This document shows, piece after piece, positions 8,158-19,035 of a DNA stretch of 64,000 bases (its first letter is position 1; the number at the start of each line of letters is the position of its first letter). The position numbers and the translations under genes were made by a program. Source of the stretch: Tidjanibacter massiliensis (GTDB taxonomy: Bacteria > Bacteroidota > Bacteroidia > Bacteroidales > Rikenellaceae); NCBI RefSeq assembly GCF_900104605.1, contig NZ_LT629960.1, positions 372,001 through 436,000 of the forward strand, given 5' to 3'. The notes under the pieces are model-generated. The model had not been told where the DNA came from. It saw nothing but the letters and a program-made list of their open reading frames with translations, and searched no databases.

Positions 8158-9129
8158 TCATCCGGCAGTGATATAGGCGTTTACCACCGATTTCAGGTGA
8201 CTTTTCAGGCTTTCTTCCGGCCGGAGGCCCGCTTTCTTCCTGAGTCTGCTGCGTATCGAGGTTACGGTCGAAGGTGATACGTGTCGGATTTCGCAGATTT
8301 CCGACACGGTCTTATCCTTTACTATCAGCAGTGCGACTTCCGCTTCCGCATCGGTAAGCTCCGGATGCCGTTTCCTTATCGCTTCCCTGACCATCTCTTC
8401 CGAGTGGATGACATGTTTGACCTGCGACACGAGCGTATCGCGCACCTTGGCGTCGAGTTCGTCCATCAGTTTGGCGGCCTCTCTGGTGCCGTGGGCGCCT
8501 ATCAGCTTGAAGCGCTCCGCTTCGATATTCATTATCCGCAGGAATTCGCTCTTTTCGCGGGTGATTTCTATCTTTTCGCGCTCGAGCCTGCGGGAGAGGA
8601 TGACGATACTCTTCAGTGCTATCGGAGCTCCTGTGTAGATGAGCATCAGGATAGGCATGCAGAGAAAGAGTTTTTCGTCGCCGATGAGGATGGCGCTGAC
8701 CGAATAGGAGCAGATGATGATGAGGGTGATTATCACCGGTGCCGCCCTTATTCCGGTCAGCGAGGCCATGATTATCGGCAGGGCGCAGATACACATTCCC
8801 AACAGTACGGTGAACGAGGCGTCCGGCCCGTTGACGATTCCCTCGTAGACGATGGAAACGGCCAGGTTGAGCGTTACGATAAGCATATTGGCGAAGAGGG
8901 CGATGTCTGAATCTGTCTTTCCGGCGGCATAGACTGCGAAAACCGCCCCCATCATCAGCAGGGCTGCGGTATTGGCCGCTAACAGGAACCATTTCGCATC
9001 GAGCGTGTAGAGTACGATATCGTATGTCAGTCCGGCTGCGAAGAATATCGATGAATAGATGAATATCGCCGTAAGCAGTTGATTGATGCTTGTTTTGTCG
9101 TCCCCGTTTTTTTTCTTTTCCCTGTTCAT
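8158..9129 (-). CDS. Membrane-anchored LuxR-type transcription regulator
   Basis: A 323-aa regulator with about six hydrophobic helices (18-40, 47-67, 75-97, 103-120, 127-148, 153-178). A charged helix that looks like a coiled coil follows (180-205), then a C-terminal LuxR/GerE-type helix-turn-helix at about 257-302. The HTH is recognisable from LTDAEAEVALLIVKDKTVSE and VSPSTVTSIRSRLRKK. The DNA-binding domain is thus tethered to the membrane, which suggests direct signalling from membrane to promoter. No receiver or PAS domain is visible. It is monocistronic and faces the acyltransferase gene tail to tail. The ATG at 9129 begins MNREKKKNGD, a charged cytoplasmic start. Confidence 0.85.
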   Translation of the reverse strand: MNREKKKNGDDKTSINQLLTAIFIYSSIFFAAGLTYDIVLYTLDAKWFLLAANTAALLMMGAVFAVYAAGKTDSDIALFANMLIVTLNLAVSIVYEGIVNGPDASFTVLLGMCICALPIIMASLTGIRAAPVIITLIIICSYSVSAILIGDEKLFLCMPILMLIYTGAPIALKSIVILSRRLEREKIEITREKSEFLRIMNIEAERFKLIGAHGTREAAKLMDELDAKVRDTLVSQVKHVIHSEEMVREAIRKRHPELTDAEAEVALLIVKDKTVSEICEIRHVSPSTVTSIRSRLRKKAGLRPEESLKSHLKSVVNAYITAG

Positions 9130-9336
9130 GGCCGGTTATAGGTATCGGTTTGTGCAGCAGTCGGTATTTGTAAGTATGCAAATTTTATGCTATCCGGTGT
9201 ATTTCAGTATCTGTAAGTATTATTAATCGTGTGTTTCTTTTTGAAACGGTTCGATTTTTTCTTTCCTTTGCAACGGAAACAGATTTCTTTCAAGACAAGA
9301 CATACCACTGCGACCCGAATAAATGGCAAAAAGAGA
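9130..9336. other. Divergent intergenic region upstream of the LuxR-type gene
   Basis: AT-rich sequence separates the regulator from the hairpin elements at 9337-9402. I see no gene. No clear TAnnTTTG box with correct spacing was found for the regulator. Confidence 0.45.
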
Positions 9337-9402
9337 ATTTGTATAATGGGGGTTATACAAATGTTGTGGGGACGGACCGTAATCGATACGGTCCGTTTTT
9401 TT
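9322..9402 (+). ncRNA. Possible small RNA or attenuator-like leader
   Basis: A perfect 10-bp inverted repeat (9337-9346 with 9353-9362, loop TGGGGG) is followed ten bases later by a strong terminator. A tiny reading frame, MAKREFV, starts at the ATG near 9323 and stops inside the left arm of the repeat. No recognised gene ends here, and the next gene starts 270 bases after the terminator. This may be a short transcript or a leader-peptide attenuator. The 5' end is not defined by a convincing promoter, so the boundary is approximate. Confidence 0.35.
9372..9402 (+). terminator. Terminator with no gene in front
   Basis: A perfect 10-bp stem (9372-9381 with 9387-9396, loop ATCGA) runs into seven T residues. 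It would end a plus-strand transcript that carries no recognisable gene. Confidence 0.85.
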
Positions 9403-9672
9403 CTCTGAAAAGAGGTACCGTCCGGTCTCAGTCCCGGTTGGGGTGCCGGCGTACGGGAGGTATTCTTCCGGCCGGGATAGGGTGGTAATGGACGGTTCGC
9501 CGTATCGGATAAGGGTGCGTGGCAAGGGTTCGAGCGGTTTCCGCCGGAAGAACGAATGGCGGAAACAATTGTGTGTTTGCCGACGGGTAAAGAATTGGTA
9601 CAGTTATTGGTGATGGTAACGAACAAATCGGCGGACTGCTGTTTTGTCAGAAAACCAAAAGTCATACGGAAT

Positions 9673-10095
9673 ATGGATACCAGAAAAAGGATTTACAAAT
9701 TTCTCTCGACCGAGCGGTGGAACGATTCGGCGATATTCTTCATGCGTATCTTCGCAGGGGTGCTCATGCTGATTCACGGCATAGGGAAAATCAACAATTA
9801 CGAGATGCTCTTCACGACCTTTCCCGACCCGCTGGGGATAGGGAGCGAAGCCTCCCTCGTATTGATAATCGGTGCGGAGACCATATGTTCGCTGTTGCTC
9901 ATCGTAGGGCTGTTCGTACGTCCTGCGGCGTTGATACTCGCCGTGGGTATGTTCGTGGCTTCGTTCCTGGCCGTGCCGGGCGAACCGTTCGCGGCACACG
10001 AGCTTTCGTTCGTCTATATGGGAATATACGTGATGCTGGTCATCAGCGGCGGTATGCGTTATTCGCTCGACAGGGTCTTTTTCAGGGTACAGTAG
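9673..10095 (+). CDS. DoxX-family membrane protein
   Basis: A 140-aa integral membrane protein with four hydrophobic helices. The opening FFMRIFAGVLMLIHGIGKI is the typical DoxX start, with the conserved HG. The family includes subunits of archaeal thiosulfate:quinone oxidoreductase, but in gut Bacteroidota the role is usually unknown, sometimes linked to redox stress. I chose the ATG at 9673 (MDTRKRIYKF) because the frame upstream of it is not DoxX-like. The alpha/beta hydrolase gene begins 12 bases after the stop codon, so the two genes probably form an operon. Confidence 0.88.
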   Translation: MDTRKRIYKFLSTERWNDSAIFFMRIFAGVLMLIHGIGKINNYEMLFTTFPDPLGIGSEASLVLIIGAETICSLLLIVGLFVRPAALILAVGMFVASFLAVPGEPFAAHELSFVYMGIYVMLVISGGMRYSLDRVFFRVQ

Positions 10096-10107
10096 AAAGG
10101 GGCGGTC

Positions 10108-11040
10108 ATGGAGAATTACGGACATGAAACGAGGGTGGTGAAGCTGCCCGACGATTACGAGGGGCCCGTTACGGCGACGGTCGTTTCGCTGAGGGCGGAG
10201 CCTCCCTCCGCTTCGGCGGTGCTCTATGTACACGGTTATCTGGATTATTACTTCCAGTACCATATGGGAAGGCATTTCGCAGGGCATGGTAGGAATTTCT
10301 ATGCCCTTGACCTGCGGAAATACGGGCGTTCGTGGATGCCGCACCAACACTTCAACTACTGCCGCCGCATGGAGGAGTATTTCCCGGAGATGGATGCGGC
10401 GATAGACGTTATATTGGCCGACGGCAATACCGACATCACCTTGATAGGCCATTCGACCGGCGGACTGCTGTCGGCGCTTTACTGTGCGGAAGGTGCACGG
10501 CGGGGATTCATCAACCGGTTGATTCTTAATTCGCCTTTTCTCGAATTCAATACGGGATGGTTCGTGCGCAGGGCGGTCATTCCTGTAGCAGGGGCCCTGA
10601 GTCTCCTGTTTCCCTACGCGAAAGTGAGGAATGTGCTCTCTCCTAATTATTTCAAGTCGGTACATGCTTCCCGTTACGGGGAGTGGGAATTTGATACGCG
10701 GTGGAAGCCGGAACAGGCGCCGCCCCTCTATCTGGCATGGCTTCGGGCCGTGCGTCTGGCCCAGCGTAGCGTACACAGGGGATTGGGGCTACCCATTCCC
10801 GTATTGGTAATGTTTTCCGATAGATCGACCTATCATAAGCGGTGGCACGAGGAGGCGCTCGTTTCCGATACCATCCTGAATGTCGGGCATATTGCGCGGT
10901 ACGGTGCGAAGCTCGGCGACAATGTGACGCTGGAGGAGATACCCGGCGGACTTCACGACCTTGTGCTGTCGCAGCCGGATGTCAGGGAGAAGGTGCTTAC
11001 TGCCATGGAGTATTTCATCGGCAAGACGCAGAAGGCCTGA
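10108..11040 (+). CDS. Alpha/beta hydrolase (serine aminopeptidase/monoacylglycerol lipase-like)
   Basis: A 310-aa hydrolase. The oxyanion-hole strand LYVHGYLDYYFQ lies near residue 40, the nucleophile elbow GHSTGG near Ser116, an Asp in MFSDRST near 240, and the His in GGLHDLV near 290. This order matches the S33/hydrolase_4 group, which cleaves esters such as monoacylglycerols or lysophospholipids. There is no signal peptide, so it acts in the cytoplasm. It follows doxX by 12 bases. The substrate cannot be told from sequence alone. Confidence 0.87.
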   Translation: MENYGHETRVVKLPDDYEGPVTATVVSLRAEPPSASAVLYVHGYLDYYFQYHMGRHFAGHGRNFYALDLRKYGRSWMPHQHFNYCRRMEEYFPEMDAAIDVILADGNTDITLIGHSTGGLLSALYCAEGARRGFINRLILNSPFLEFNTGWFVRRAVIPVAGALSLLFPYAKVRNVLSPNYFKSVHASRYGEWEFDTRWKPEQAPPLYLAWLRAVRLAQRSVHRGLGLPIPVLVMFSDRSTYHKRWHEEALVSDTILNVGHIARYGAKLGDNVTLEEIPGGLHDLVLSQPDVREKVLTAMEYFIGKTQKA

Positions 11041-11399
11041 GGAACGGCCGCCCGCGGCGTATCGTGGAGGGAGCGGTTCCGAGGTCGGTCGTGCGGGCAT
11101 TTTCCGGACGGAGCCGGTGAGTTGCCGGGGGACCGTTCGCGGGAACGGGCCTGCGGTTGGTTTGCTTCAAGGAAGCGTGCGGAGCGGAGGCGTTGTTTGT
11201 GCGGGATACGTCGCACGGCGGGAAGCGGGAGTGCCGCTGCGAAAGGCGATGTGAGAGGAGCACGGAGTGCCGGAAATGTGTCCGCCATGTACCCCTGTTC
11301 CGGAGTCACGGTCGTGTATGCTGACGGCCTGTTTGCTGGTGGCGGTTGAGCGCGGATATGAGGCCGAGTAGGAGCTTTGGCCGAGGAACGTTTTCAGAA
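11041..11399 (+). other. Intergenic stretch between convergent genes
   Basis: About 360 GC-rich bases lie between the hydrolase stop codon and the gyrB terminator. Reading frames here have low-complexity Arg/Gly-rich translations and match nothing I know. I see no RNA or repeat. Confidence 0.5.
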
Positions 11400-11435
11400 G
11401 ATAAAAGCGACTGTCCGGAATATCCGGACAGTCGC
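11400..11435 (-). terminator. Terminator of the ftsE-gyrB unit
   Basis: A perfect 13-bp stem (11407-11419 with 11423-11435, loop ATA) is followed on the minus strand by TTTTATCTT. It lies 25 bases past the gyrB stop codon. Confidence 0.88.
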
Positions 11436-11459
11436 TTTAGATATTGGGCCGTGTCGGCC

Positions 11460-14181
<2,722 letters not shown>

Positions 14182-14205
14182 GCTGGCTGTACTGAAAAAA
14201 TCAAA

Positions 14206-14213
14206 CAAAGATA
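14206..14213 (-). promoter_or_regulatory. Possible -7 box for ftsE-gyrB
   Basis: TATCTTTG on the minus strand lies 24 bases upstream of the ftsE start. No good -33 element is present at the usual distance. Confidence 0.45.
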
Positions 14214-14431
14214 GCGAATCTTCCTCAGAAATCCTAATCCGTCCCCTGCTAAAAACCGTTTTGGCCTCTCTTTCCGGTATCGTTTCTGCGGGCCGGTACC
14301 GTCGCGTATCCGCGAAAAAGGGTATCTTTGCAGCGGTCGTCCGGCCGCATCTCCCCGCCGTCCGTCCGGTTGCTGTACGGTGCGGTCGGGAACGGTTTCG
14401 GGCGGGCGGCGGAAGAAAAATGTGATTCGTT

Positions 14432-15658
14432 ATGATACTCGCTTGTTTTGTCCTGTTCGTGGCGCTGACGCTCTACTGCGAATATTCGCTTCTGAGACAT
14501 CTGGGGCGTACGGGCCGCCGGAGCCCGGCCGGTGTGGCGTATATCGTGCTCACCGTCCTGCTGTGGCTTGCCGTGGCCGGTGGTGTGGCATATGCGTTCG
14601 CCGGGGGCGATACCGCCGGATGGTTCATGCGCGCCTTCGGCATCGTGCTCGTCCTCTTTCTGTTCAACGGGCTGGCGAAGCTGTTGTTCGTCCTGTTCGG
14701 TTATATAGGGCGCCGTACGGGGCGTGGCAGGGCGATGGGGATAACGGCGGCAGTCTGCTGTACGTTGCTCGGAGCCGTACTGCTCTACGGATTGACGGTC
14801 GGGCGGAGCCGTATCCGCGTGGAACGGGTGGAGGTGGCTTCGTCCCGCCTTCCGGTCGGATTCGACGGGTTCCGCGTGGCGATGTTTTCCGACGTACATA
14901 CGGGACTGCTGCTCGGCCGCGACCGGGTGCTTCGCAGGATGGTGGATATCATCAATGCGCTCGATGCCGATGTGGTGGTCAATTGCGGCGATATCGTCAA
15001 TTACGACTATCGCGAGCTTGACGGCCGCGTGCTGGAAATTCTCTCCGGAATCCGGAGCCGCGACGGGGTGTATGCGGTGCTCGGCAATCACGACCTGGGT
15101 ATATACATTCGCGATACGGTGGCGTATCCGCCGCAGGAGAACGTCCGGCACATCGTGGAGGCGCAGCGTTCGTTGGGCTGGACGGTGCTGAGGGACAGCT
15201 CCGCGATACTTGTACGGGGCGGCGATTCCATCGCCCTGACGGGGCTGTCGTTTCCGGAAGAGCTCGTACATCGGAGTCATGAGCGAATCGAGAGGGAGCT
15301 TGACCTTTCGGAAGCCTATGCCGGGTTGCCGGAGAAGCTGTTCGGCATCACCCTTTCCCATGCTCCGCAGGCATGGCACCGGATTATGGCTGCGGGCCGG
15401 GGCGACCTGACGCTCTCGGGTCATGTACACAGCCTGCAGATGAAGCTGCGGCTGGGCCAGAAATGGCAGTGGTCGCCCGCCGCATGGTTTTACGATGAAT
15501 GGAGCGGCCCCTATGCCGACGGAGAGCGGATGCTGTATGTGAATGACGGAATAGGGTATGCCATGGTGCCCATGCGCATAGGCGCCCGTCCGGAGATAAC
15601 TTTGTTTGAATTGAGGAGAAGCGATGGAGGTGATTGTATCGGCGGCGGTATCGAGTGA
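14432..15658 (+). CDS. Membrane-bound metallophosphoesterase
   Basis: A 408-aa calcineurin-like phosphoesterase with an N-terminal membrane part. Four hydrophobic segments lie at about 1-14, 36-56, 66-90 and 104-122. The catalytic domain then shows all five metal-binding motifs: FSDVHTG (Asp154, His156), NCGDIVN (Asp187), LGNHDLG (Asn219, His220), LSHAP (about 309) and SGHVHS (about 331). This arrangement is like YkuE/UDP-DAGP pyrophosphatase-type proteins at the membrane; the substrate is not known. Its last 35 bases overlap the next gene in another frame, which suggests translational coupling. Confidence 0.9.
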   Translation: MILACFVLFVALTLYCEYSLLRHLGRTGRRSPAGVAYIVLTVLLWLAVAGGVAYAFAGGDTAGWFMRAFGIVLVLFLFNGLAKLLFVLFGYIGRRTGRGRAMGITAAVCCTLLGAVLLYGLTVGRSRIRVERVEVASSRLPVGFDGFRVAMFSDVHTGLLLGRDRVLRRMVDIINALDADVVVNCGDIVNYDYRELDGRVLEILSGIRSRDGVYAVLGNHDLGIYIRDTVAYPPQENVRHIVEAQRSLGWTVLRDSSAILVRGGDSIALTGLSFPEELVHRSHERIERELDLSEAYAGLPEKLFGITLSHAPQAWHRIMAAGRGDLTLSGHVHSLQMKLRLGQKWQWSPAAWFYDEWSGPYADGERMLYVNDGIGYAMVPMRIGARPEITLFELRRSDGGDCIGGGIE

Positions 15659-16736
15659 CGGCTATTTGGACGATTGTACGCCCCGCCGGCTCGTACTGTC
15701 TTGCGCGGAGGATTGGGCCGAGGTACACCGGCTCAGAGCCTGGTGCGATGCCATTCTTGTAGGAGCGGAGACCGTGCGACGCGACAATCCGTCGCTGGTG
15801 ATACGCGATGCCGGGTTGCGGACCTGGCGCGAATGGCTGGGCATGAAGCCCGACCTGACGAAGGTGACGGTGACGGCCGGCGGCAGCCTCGATGCCGGGG
15901 CGCGTTTCTTTACCGAGGGCCCCGGTGCCGAAAAGATAGTCGTTACGGTACCTGCCGTGCGAAGAGGGCTGGAGGAGCGTTTGCCCTCCGGCGTGCGTGT
16001 CGTCGCGCTGGAGGAGATAACTGCCGGCGGCATCTTGGATGCACTGGAGGGGTTCGGCGTGCGTTCGCTGATGGTGGAGGGCGGAGCCCGTACCATCGGC
16101 ATGTTTCTCGATGCGGGAGTCGTGGATTCTCTGAGGCTCGCCGTGTCGCCTGCGACGGTGGGCGATACGCGTGCCCCGCGTTTTCCGGAATTCGGCCGTC
16201 TGCCGTTCGAAGGTCGTGCGGCGAAGGTCGTGCGGAGGGTGGGCGATATGGAGGTGTACGAATACGCTTTCCGTCCGGCCTCGGACGGGTTGACGCTGAC
16301 CGACCGGCGCCGGTTGCTGCGTGCGGTGGAGTTGGGCGAACGCAGCGAACCGTGCGGTACGGCCTATCGGGTAGGGTGCGTGGTGGCCGTGCGCGACGGC
16401 CGGGAGTACGAGGGCTATACTCATGAGACGGATTGTCGGAACCATGCCGAAGAGGAGGCCCTGGCGAAGGCGGCGGCCGACGGTGCCGATTTGCTCGGCG
16501 CCTGTGTCTATACTTCGATGGAGCCCTGTTCGGTACGGGCGTCGAAGCCGGTGAGCTGCACCGAACGGATTATTCGGTCGGGGGCCTCCAGGGTGGTATA
16601 TGCCTATGCCGAACCGGCCTGTTTCGTGCGGTGTGAGGGGACGCGCCTGCTGCGCGAGGCGGGCATCGATGTGCTGCCCGTTCCGGCGTATGCGCCGCTC
16701 GTCCGGAGGACGAACGCGCATATCGTGCACGATTGA
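15624..16736 (+). CDS. RibD-like reductase-deaminase fusion with reversed domain order
   Basis: A 370-aa protein in which a RibD C-terminal-type reductase domain comes first (about 1-215; GAETVRRDNPSL near 47 and VEGGARTIG near 151). A cytidine deaminase-like zinc domain comes second (about 240-345; HAE at 274-276, Cys302 and Cys312). Classical RibD has the deaminase first. The zinc ligands are present, but the sequence between the cysteines, SVRASKPVS, lacks the His-Gly-Arg-Thr pattern of RibD and is one residue longer. The expected chemistry is deamination and reduction of a pyrimidine intermediate of riboflavin synthesis or of a related pteridine/pyrimidine. No other rib genes are nearby. 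It overlaps the metallophosphoesterase by 35 bases and ends before a strong terminator. Confidence 0.82.
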   Translation: MEVIVSAAVSSDGYLDDCTPRRLVLSCAEDWAEVHRLRAWCDAILVGAETVRRDNPSLVIRDAGLRTWREWLGMKPDLTKVTVTAGGSLDAGARFFTEGPGAEKIVVTVPAVRRGLEERLPSGVRVVALEEITAGGILDALEGFGVRSLMVEGGARTIGMFLDAGVVDSLRLAVSPATVGDTRAPRFPEFGRLPFEGRAAKVVRRVGDMEVYEYAFRPASDGLTLTDRRRLLRAVELGERSEPCGTAYRVGCVVAVRDGREYEGYTHETDCRNHAEEEALAKAAADGADLLGACVYTSMEPCSVRASKPVSCTERIIRSGASRVVYAYAEPACFVRCEGTRLLREAGIDVLPVPAYAPLVRRTNAHIVHD

Positions 16737-16755
16737 TATATATTGTTGCATACGG

Positions 16756-16792
16756 ACGTCCGGCAAGTTATATTTGCCGGACGTATTGTTTT
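16756..16792 (+). terminator. Terminator after the RibD-like gene
   Basis: A perfect 11-bp stem (16756-16766 with 16774-16784) is followed by ATTGTTTT. Confidence 0.85.
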
Positions 16793-16815
16793 ATCAAAAG
16801 AAATAACTATCTTTA
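16786..16815 (+). promoter_or_regulatory. Promoter for the BACON lipoprotein
   Basis: TTG (16786-16788), 19 bases, TATCTTTA (16808-16815). The promoter overlaps the tail of the preceding terminator, and the start codon follows 36 bases later. Confidence 0.6.
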
Positions 16816-16851
16816 ATTCACTATTGTCATTTAACCTGAAAATCGAATCCA

Positions 16852-18258
16852 ATGAAGAGACGTCATGTCGTGAAGACGGTCGGACTGGTGGCGGCGCTGC
16901 TGTCGGCTGCGCTGTTCGGGGGGTGCGACCCCGACAGCAAAGAAGGGGGCCTGCGGGTTTCCGAAAATTATGTCTGGTTCAATCCCGGCGAAACGCATAC
17001 TGAATCGGTATCCGTTTCCGGTGCGGCCGAATGGAGTGCCGTGGCTGACCAGGAGTCCGAAGGGTGGCTGACGGTGACCGCCGACGAGGCTAATATCTAT
17101 ATGACGCCGTGCGAGAATTTCGGGAGCATGGTGCGCAAGGCGCTGATAACCGTTACGGCCGGGGACGGCAGTACGCAGACCGTAACCGTGGAACAGGGTG
17201 CCTCCGAGGCCGAGTACGATATGCAGTTCGATGAGGGGTATTCCTGTTATTTCGGCGACCTCGCCGCTGTCGGTACGGGATTGCACTCCCTGGTGTTCAA
17301 AATGGGCGATGCCGAATTCATCGACGCAGCCAACGGTTACGCTGTGGAAGAGGGGATACAGATGATAGTGGGAATGGCCGCCTCCTATGCGAAGACGGGT
17401 TCGGACGTACGCATAGCTCCCGGCGAATATCCGGTGAACGACTACATGGATTATACGGCCGAGAATACGCTGTTCCCCGGAGCCAATGCTCAGGGGTCGA
17501 TGGTGCAGTATTACAGCGCAGGAGTGCTGACCGACATCAAGTATGTGGTCGGAGGCAGCATGAAGGTATCCTATGCGGGGATGGGCTGTACGTTTGTCTT
17601 CGATTTCGAGCTCAGCGACGGTACGGTGTTCACCGCACGGTGTGAGGGGGATTTTGCCGTGTATCACCTCGTGACGAATACTACGCTTGCAGAGGATATA
17701 GAAGCGGCCGGCCTCGCCGTAGGCGGCCTCTCCTTCGTGGGAGAGGAGTATATGGCGGGGCTGAACTATTGGAGCATGGTGCTGTTGGCTGACGGACTCG
17801 ATGTTGGCGATGCGGGCTTCACCGGTTCGGGGGATATCCTGATGCTGGAGTTTCTGACGCCTCTTTCGGTGACGGAGGGGATACCGTCGGGCACCTATCC
17901 CGTTTCGTTCGAGGACAGGGAATCGGTAGCCATGGCGGGATTTGTCTACCGGAATCTTTTCATGGGTTGCTTCTACATGGGGATAGAGAACGGAGCCATT
18001 GGGAATGTCGCGGCGGTTGTGTCGGGAACGGTGACGGTCGAGCGGGACGGCGAAACGTATGCCGTTGCGCTGGACGGTGCCGATATGGCCGGTAACCGGA
18101 TTACGGCTGCCTTTCGCGGGGCGGTGGAGGTCTCCGATGAGCGCGACACCGGGTTCCTCGAATCGGCTGTCTTGCGCGGCAGGGCTTCTGCCGCAGAGGC
18201 GGTACGTGCTTCCGCATACGGCCGGATGGCCGGGTACTGCATGCCTGCGGACCGGTAG
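16852..18258 (+). CDS. BACON-domain lipoprotein
   Basis: A 468-aa exported lipoprotein with signal peptide and lipobox LFGGC (Cys25). Residues about 32-120 form a BACON domain, seen in WSAVADQESEGWLTVTADEA and the closing TVTVEQGAS. The rest is a beta-rich region ending near 440 with no family I recognise; it contains the two-part pattern GTYPVSFEDRES, also seen in other Bacteroidota surface proteins. BACON domains are thought to bind mucin or carbohydrate or to act as spacers. There is no SusC/SusD pair beside it, so a role in polysaccharide uptake is not supported. It has its own promoter and terminator. Confidence 0.85.
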   Translation: MKRRHVVKTVGLVAALLSAALFGGCDPDSKEGGLRVSENYVWFNPGETHTESVSVSGAAEWSAVADQESEGWLTVTADEANIYMTPCENFGSMVRKALITVTAGDGSTQTVTVEQGASEAEYDMQFDEGYSCYFGDLAAVGTGLHSLVFKMGDAEFIDAANGYAVEEGIQMIVGMAASYAKTGSDVRIAPGEYPVNDYMDYTAENTLFPGANAQGSMVQYYSAGVLTDIKYVVGGSMKVSYAGMGCTFVFDFELSDGTVFTARCEGDFAVYHLVTNTTLAEDIEAAGLAVGGLSFVGEEYMAGLNYWSMVLLADGLDVGDAGFTGSGDILMLEFLTPLSVTEGIPSGTYPVSFEDRESVAMAGFVYRNLFMGCFYMGIENGAIGNVAAVVSGTVTVERDGETYAVALDGADMAGNRITAAFRGAVEVSDERDTGFLESAVLRGRASAAEAVRASAYGRMAGYCMPADR

Positions 18259-18281
18259 CCCGGACTGTGGATAGCTGGAAT

Positions 18282-18314
18282 GTTACGGCCGGGACATGCC
18301 CGGCCGTAACGTTT
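18282..18314 (+). terminator. Hairpin terminator after the BACON lipoprotein
   Basis: A perfect 12-bp stem (18282-18293 with 18299-18310, loop ACATG) is followed by a short GTTT. The T tract is weak. Confidence 0.65.
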
Positions 18315-18371
18315 CCCGGCATGACATTTGCCCTTGGCCGGATAATATCGGGGAAGGGCTGCGCGTTCTTA

Positions 18372-18403
18372 TTTCGACAATCGGAATATTTTTCGTAAGT
18401 TTG
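18372..18403 (+). promoter_or_regulatory. Promoter of tmRNA
   Basis: TTTC (18372-18375), 20 bases, TAAGTTTG (18396-18403). Transcription would start near 18410, leaving about 40 bases to be removed from the tmRNA precursor. Confidence 0.7.
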
Positions 18404-18451
18404 CAGTCCGCTCCGGCTGTCGGAGATACGCGACGGAAGGAACGTCTTTTC

Positions 18452-18856
18452 GGGGCTGACCGGTTTTGACAGCAGGCAGAGTCGGAAAGTAAGCATGCCG
18501 AGCATTGTGTGGCTGGCTCGTTAATCTCAACGCTCAAACGTATAAATGGCAATAATAGCTATGCACTCGCTGCGTAATCTTACTGAGTAACATTACCTTA
18601 ATCCCTGTGCCCAAGGAGGTGCGGGGACGAGTACCCCGCCGGCAGGACCCGCTTCTTGTTCTGCTGGCATCGGGGTATCGACAATGAGAAGCTGGCTGCG
18701 GCGCATGTCCGGGCGTTCGCGGCGAGATTTTACGGACTGGGCTTCGTATTGGGCTGCCGTATGCCGGGTACGGAGAGAAGGATGAAATGACGGATAAGCA
18801 TGTAGAAAGCCTTCGGGTTCCCTGTTTGGACGAGGGTTCGACTCCCTCCAGCTCCA
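18452..18856 (+). ncRNA. ssrA: Transfer-messenger RNA
   Basis: A tmRNA of about 405 nt. The 5' end GGGGCTGACCGG pairs with the 3' end CAGCTCC to form the tRNA-like acceptor stem, and the T arm GAGGGTTCGACTCCCTC is intact. The reading frame starts at GGC (18548) and encodes the tag GNNSYALAA before TAA (18575-18577). The ALAA end is the usual signal for ClpXP. The RNA rescues ribosomes stalled on broken messages. A terminator follows at once. CCA is not encoded. Confidence 0.96.
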
Positions 18857-18858
18857 CA

Positions 18859-18906
18859 GAGGTGACGGGGGAAACGGCATTGCCGTTTCCCCCGTCACCT
18901 CTTTTG
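18859..18906 (+). terminator. Terminator of tmRNA
   Basis: A 20-bp-class perfect stem begins 3 bases after the tmRNA 3' end (18859-18879 with 18881-18901) and is followed by TTTTG. It is unusually long for the window. Confidence 0.85.
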
Positions 18907-19035
18907 CCGCGGTTCGTTCCCGGAGACGGGAGTGCGACCGGGTCGGGAGGGCATCGGAAGAGTTTCGGCAATATATTATTGCGTATTCGTTTTTTTCTGT
19001 TTACCTTTCATGACGAAACCATTCTGTGGAAGGAT

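Noticed and set aside
16852-18258. Polysaccharide utilisation locus around the BACON lipoproteins
   Set aside because: No SusC/SusD, glycosidase, or hybrid two-component gene lies beside any of the three BACON proteins in the window.
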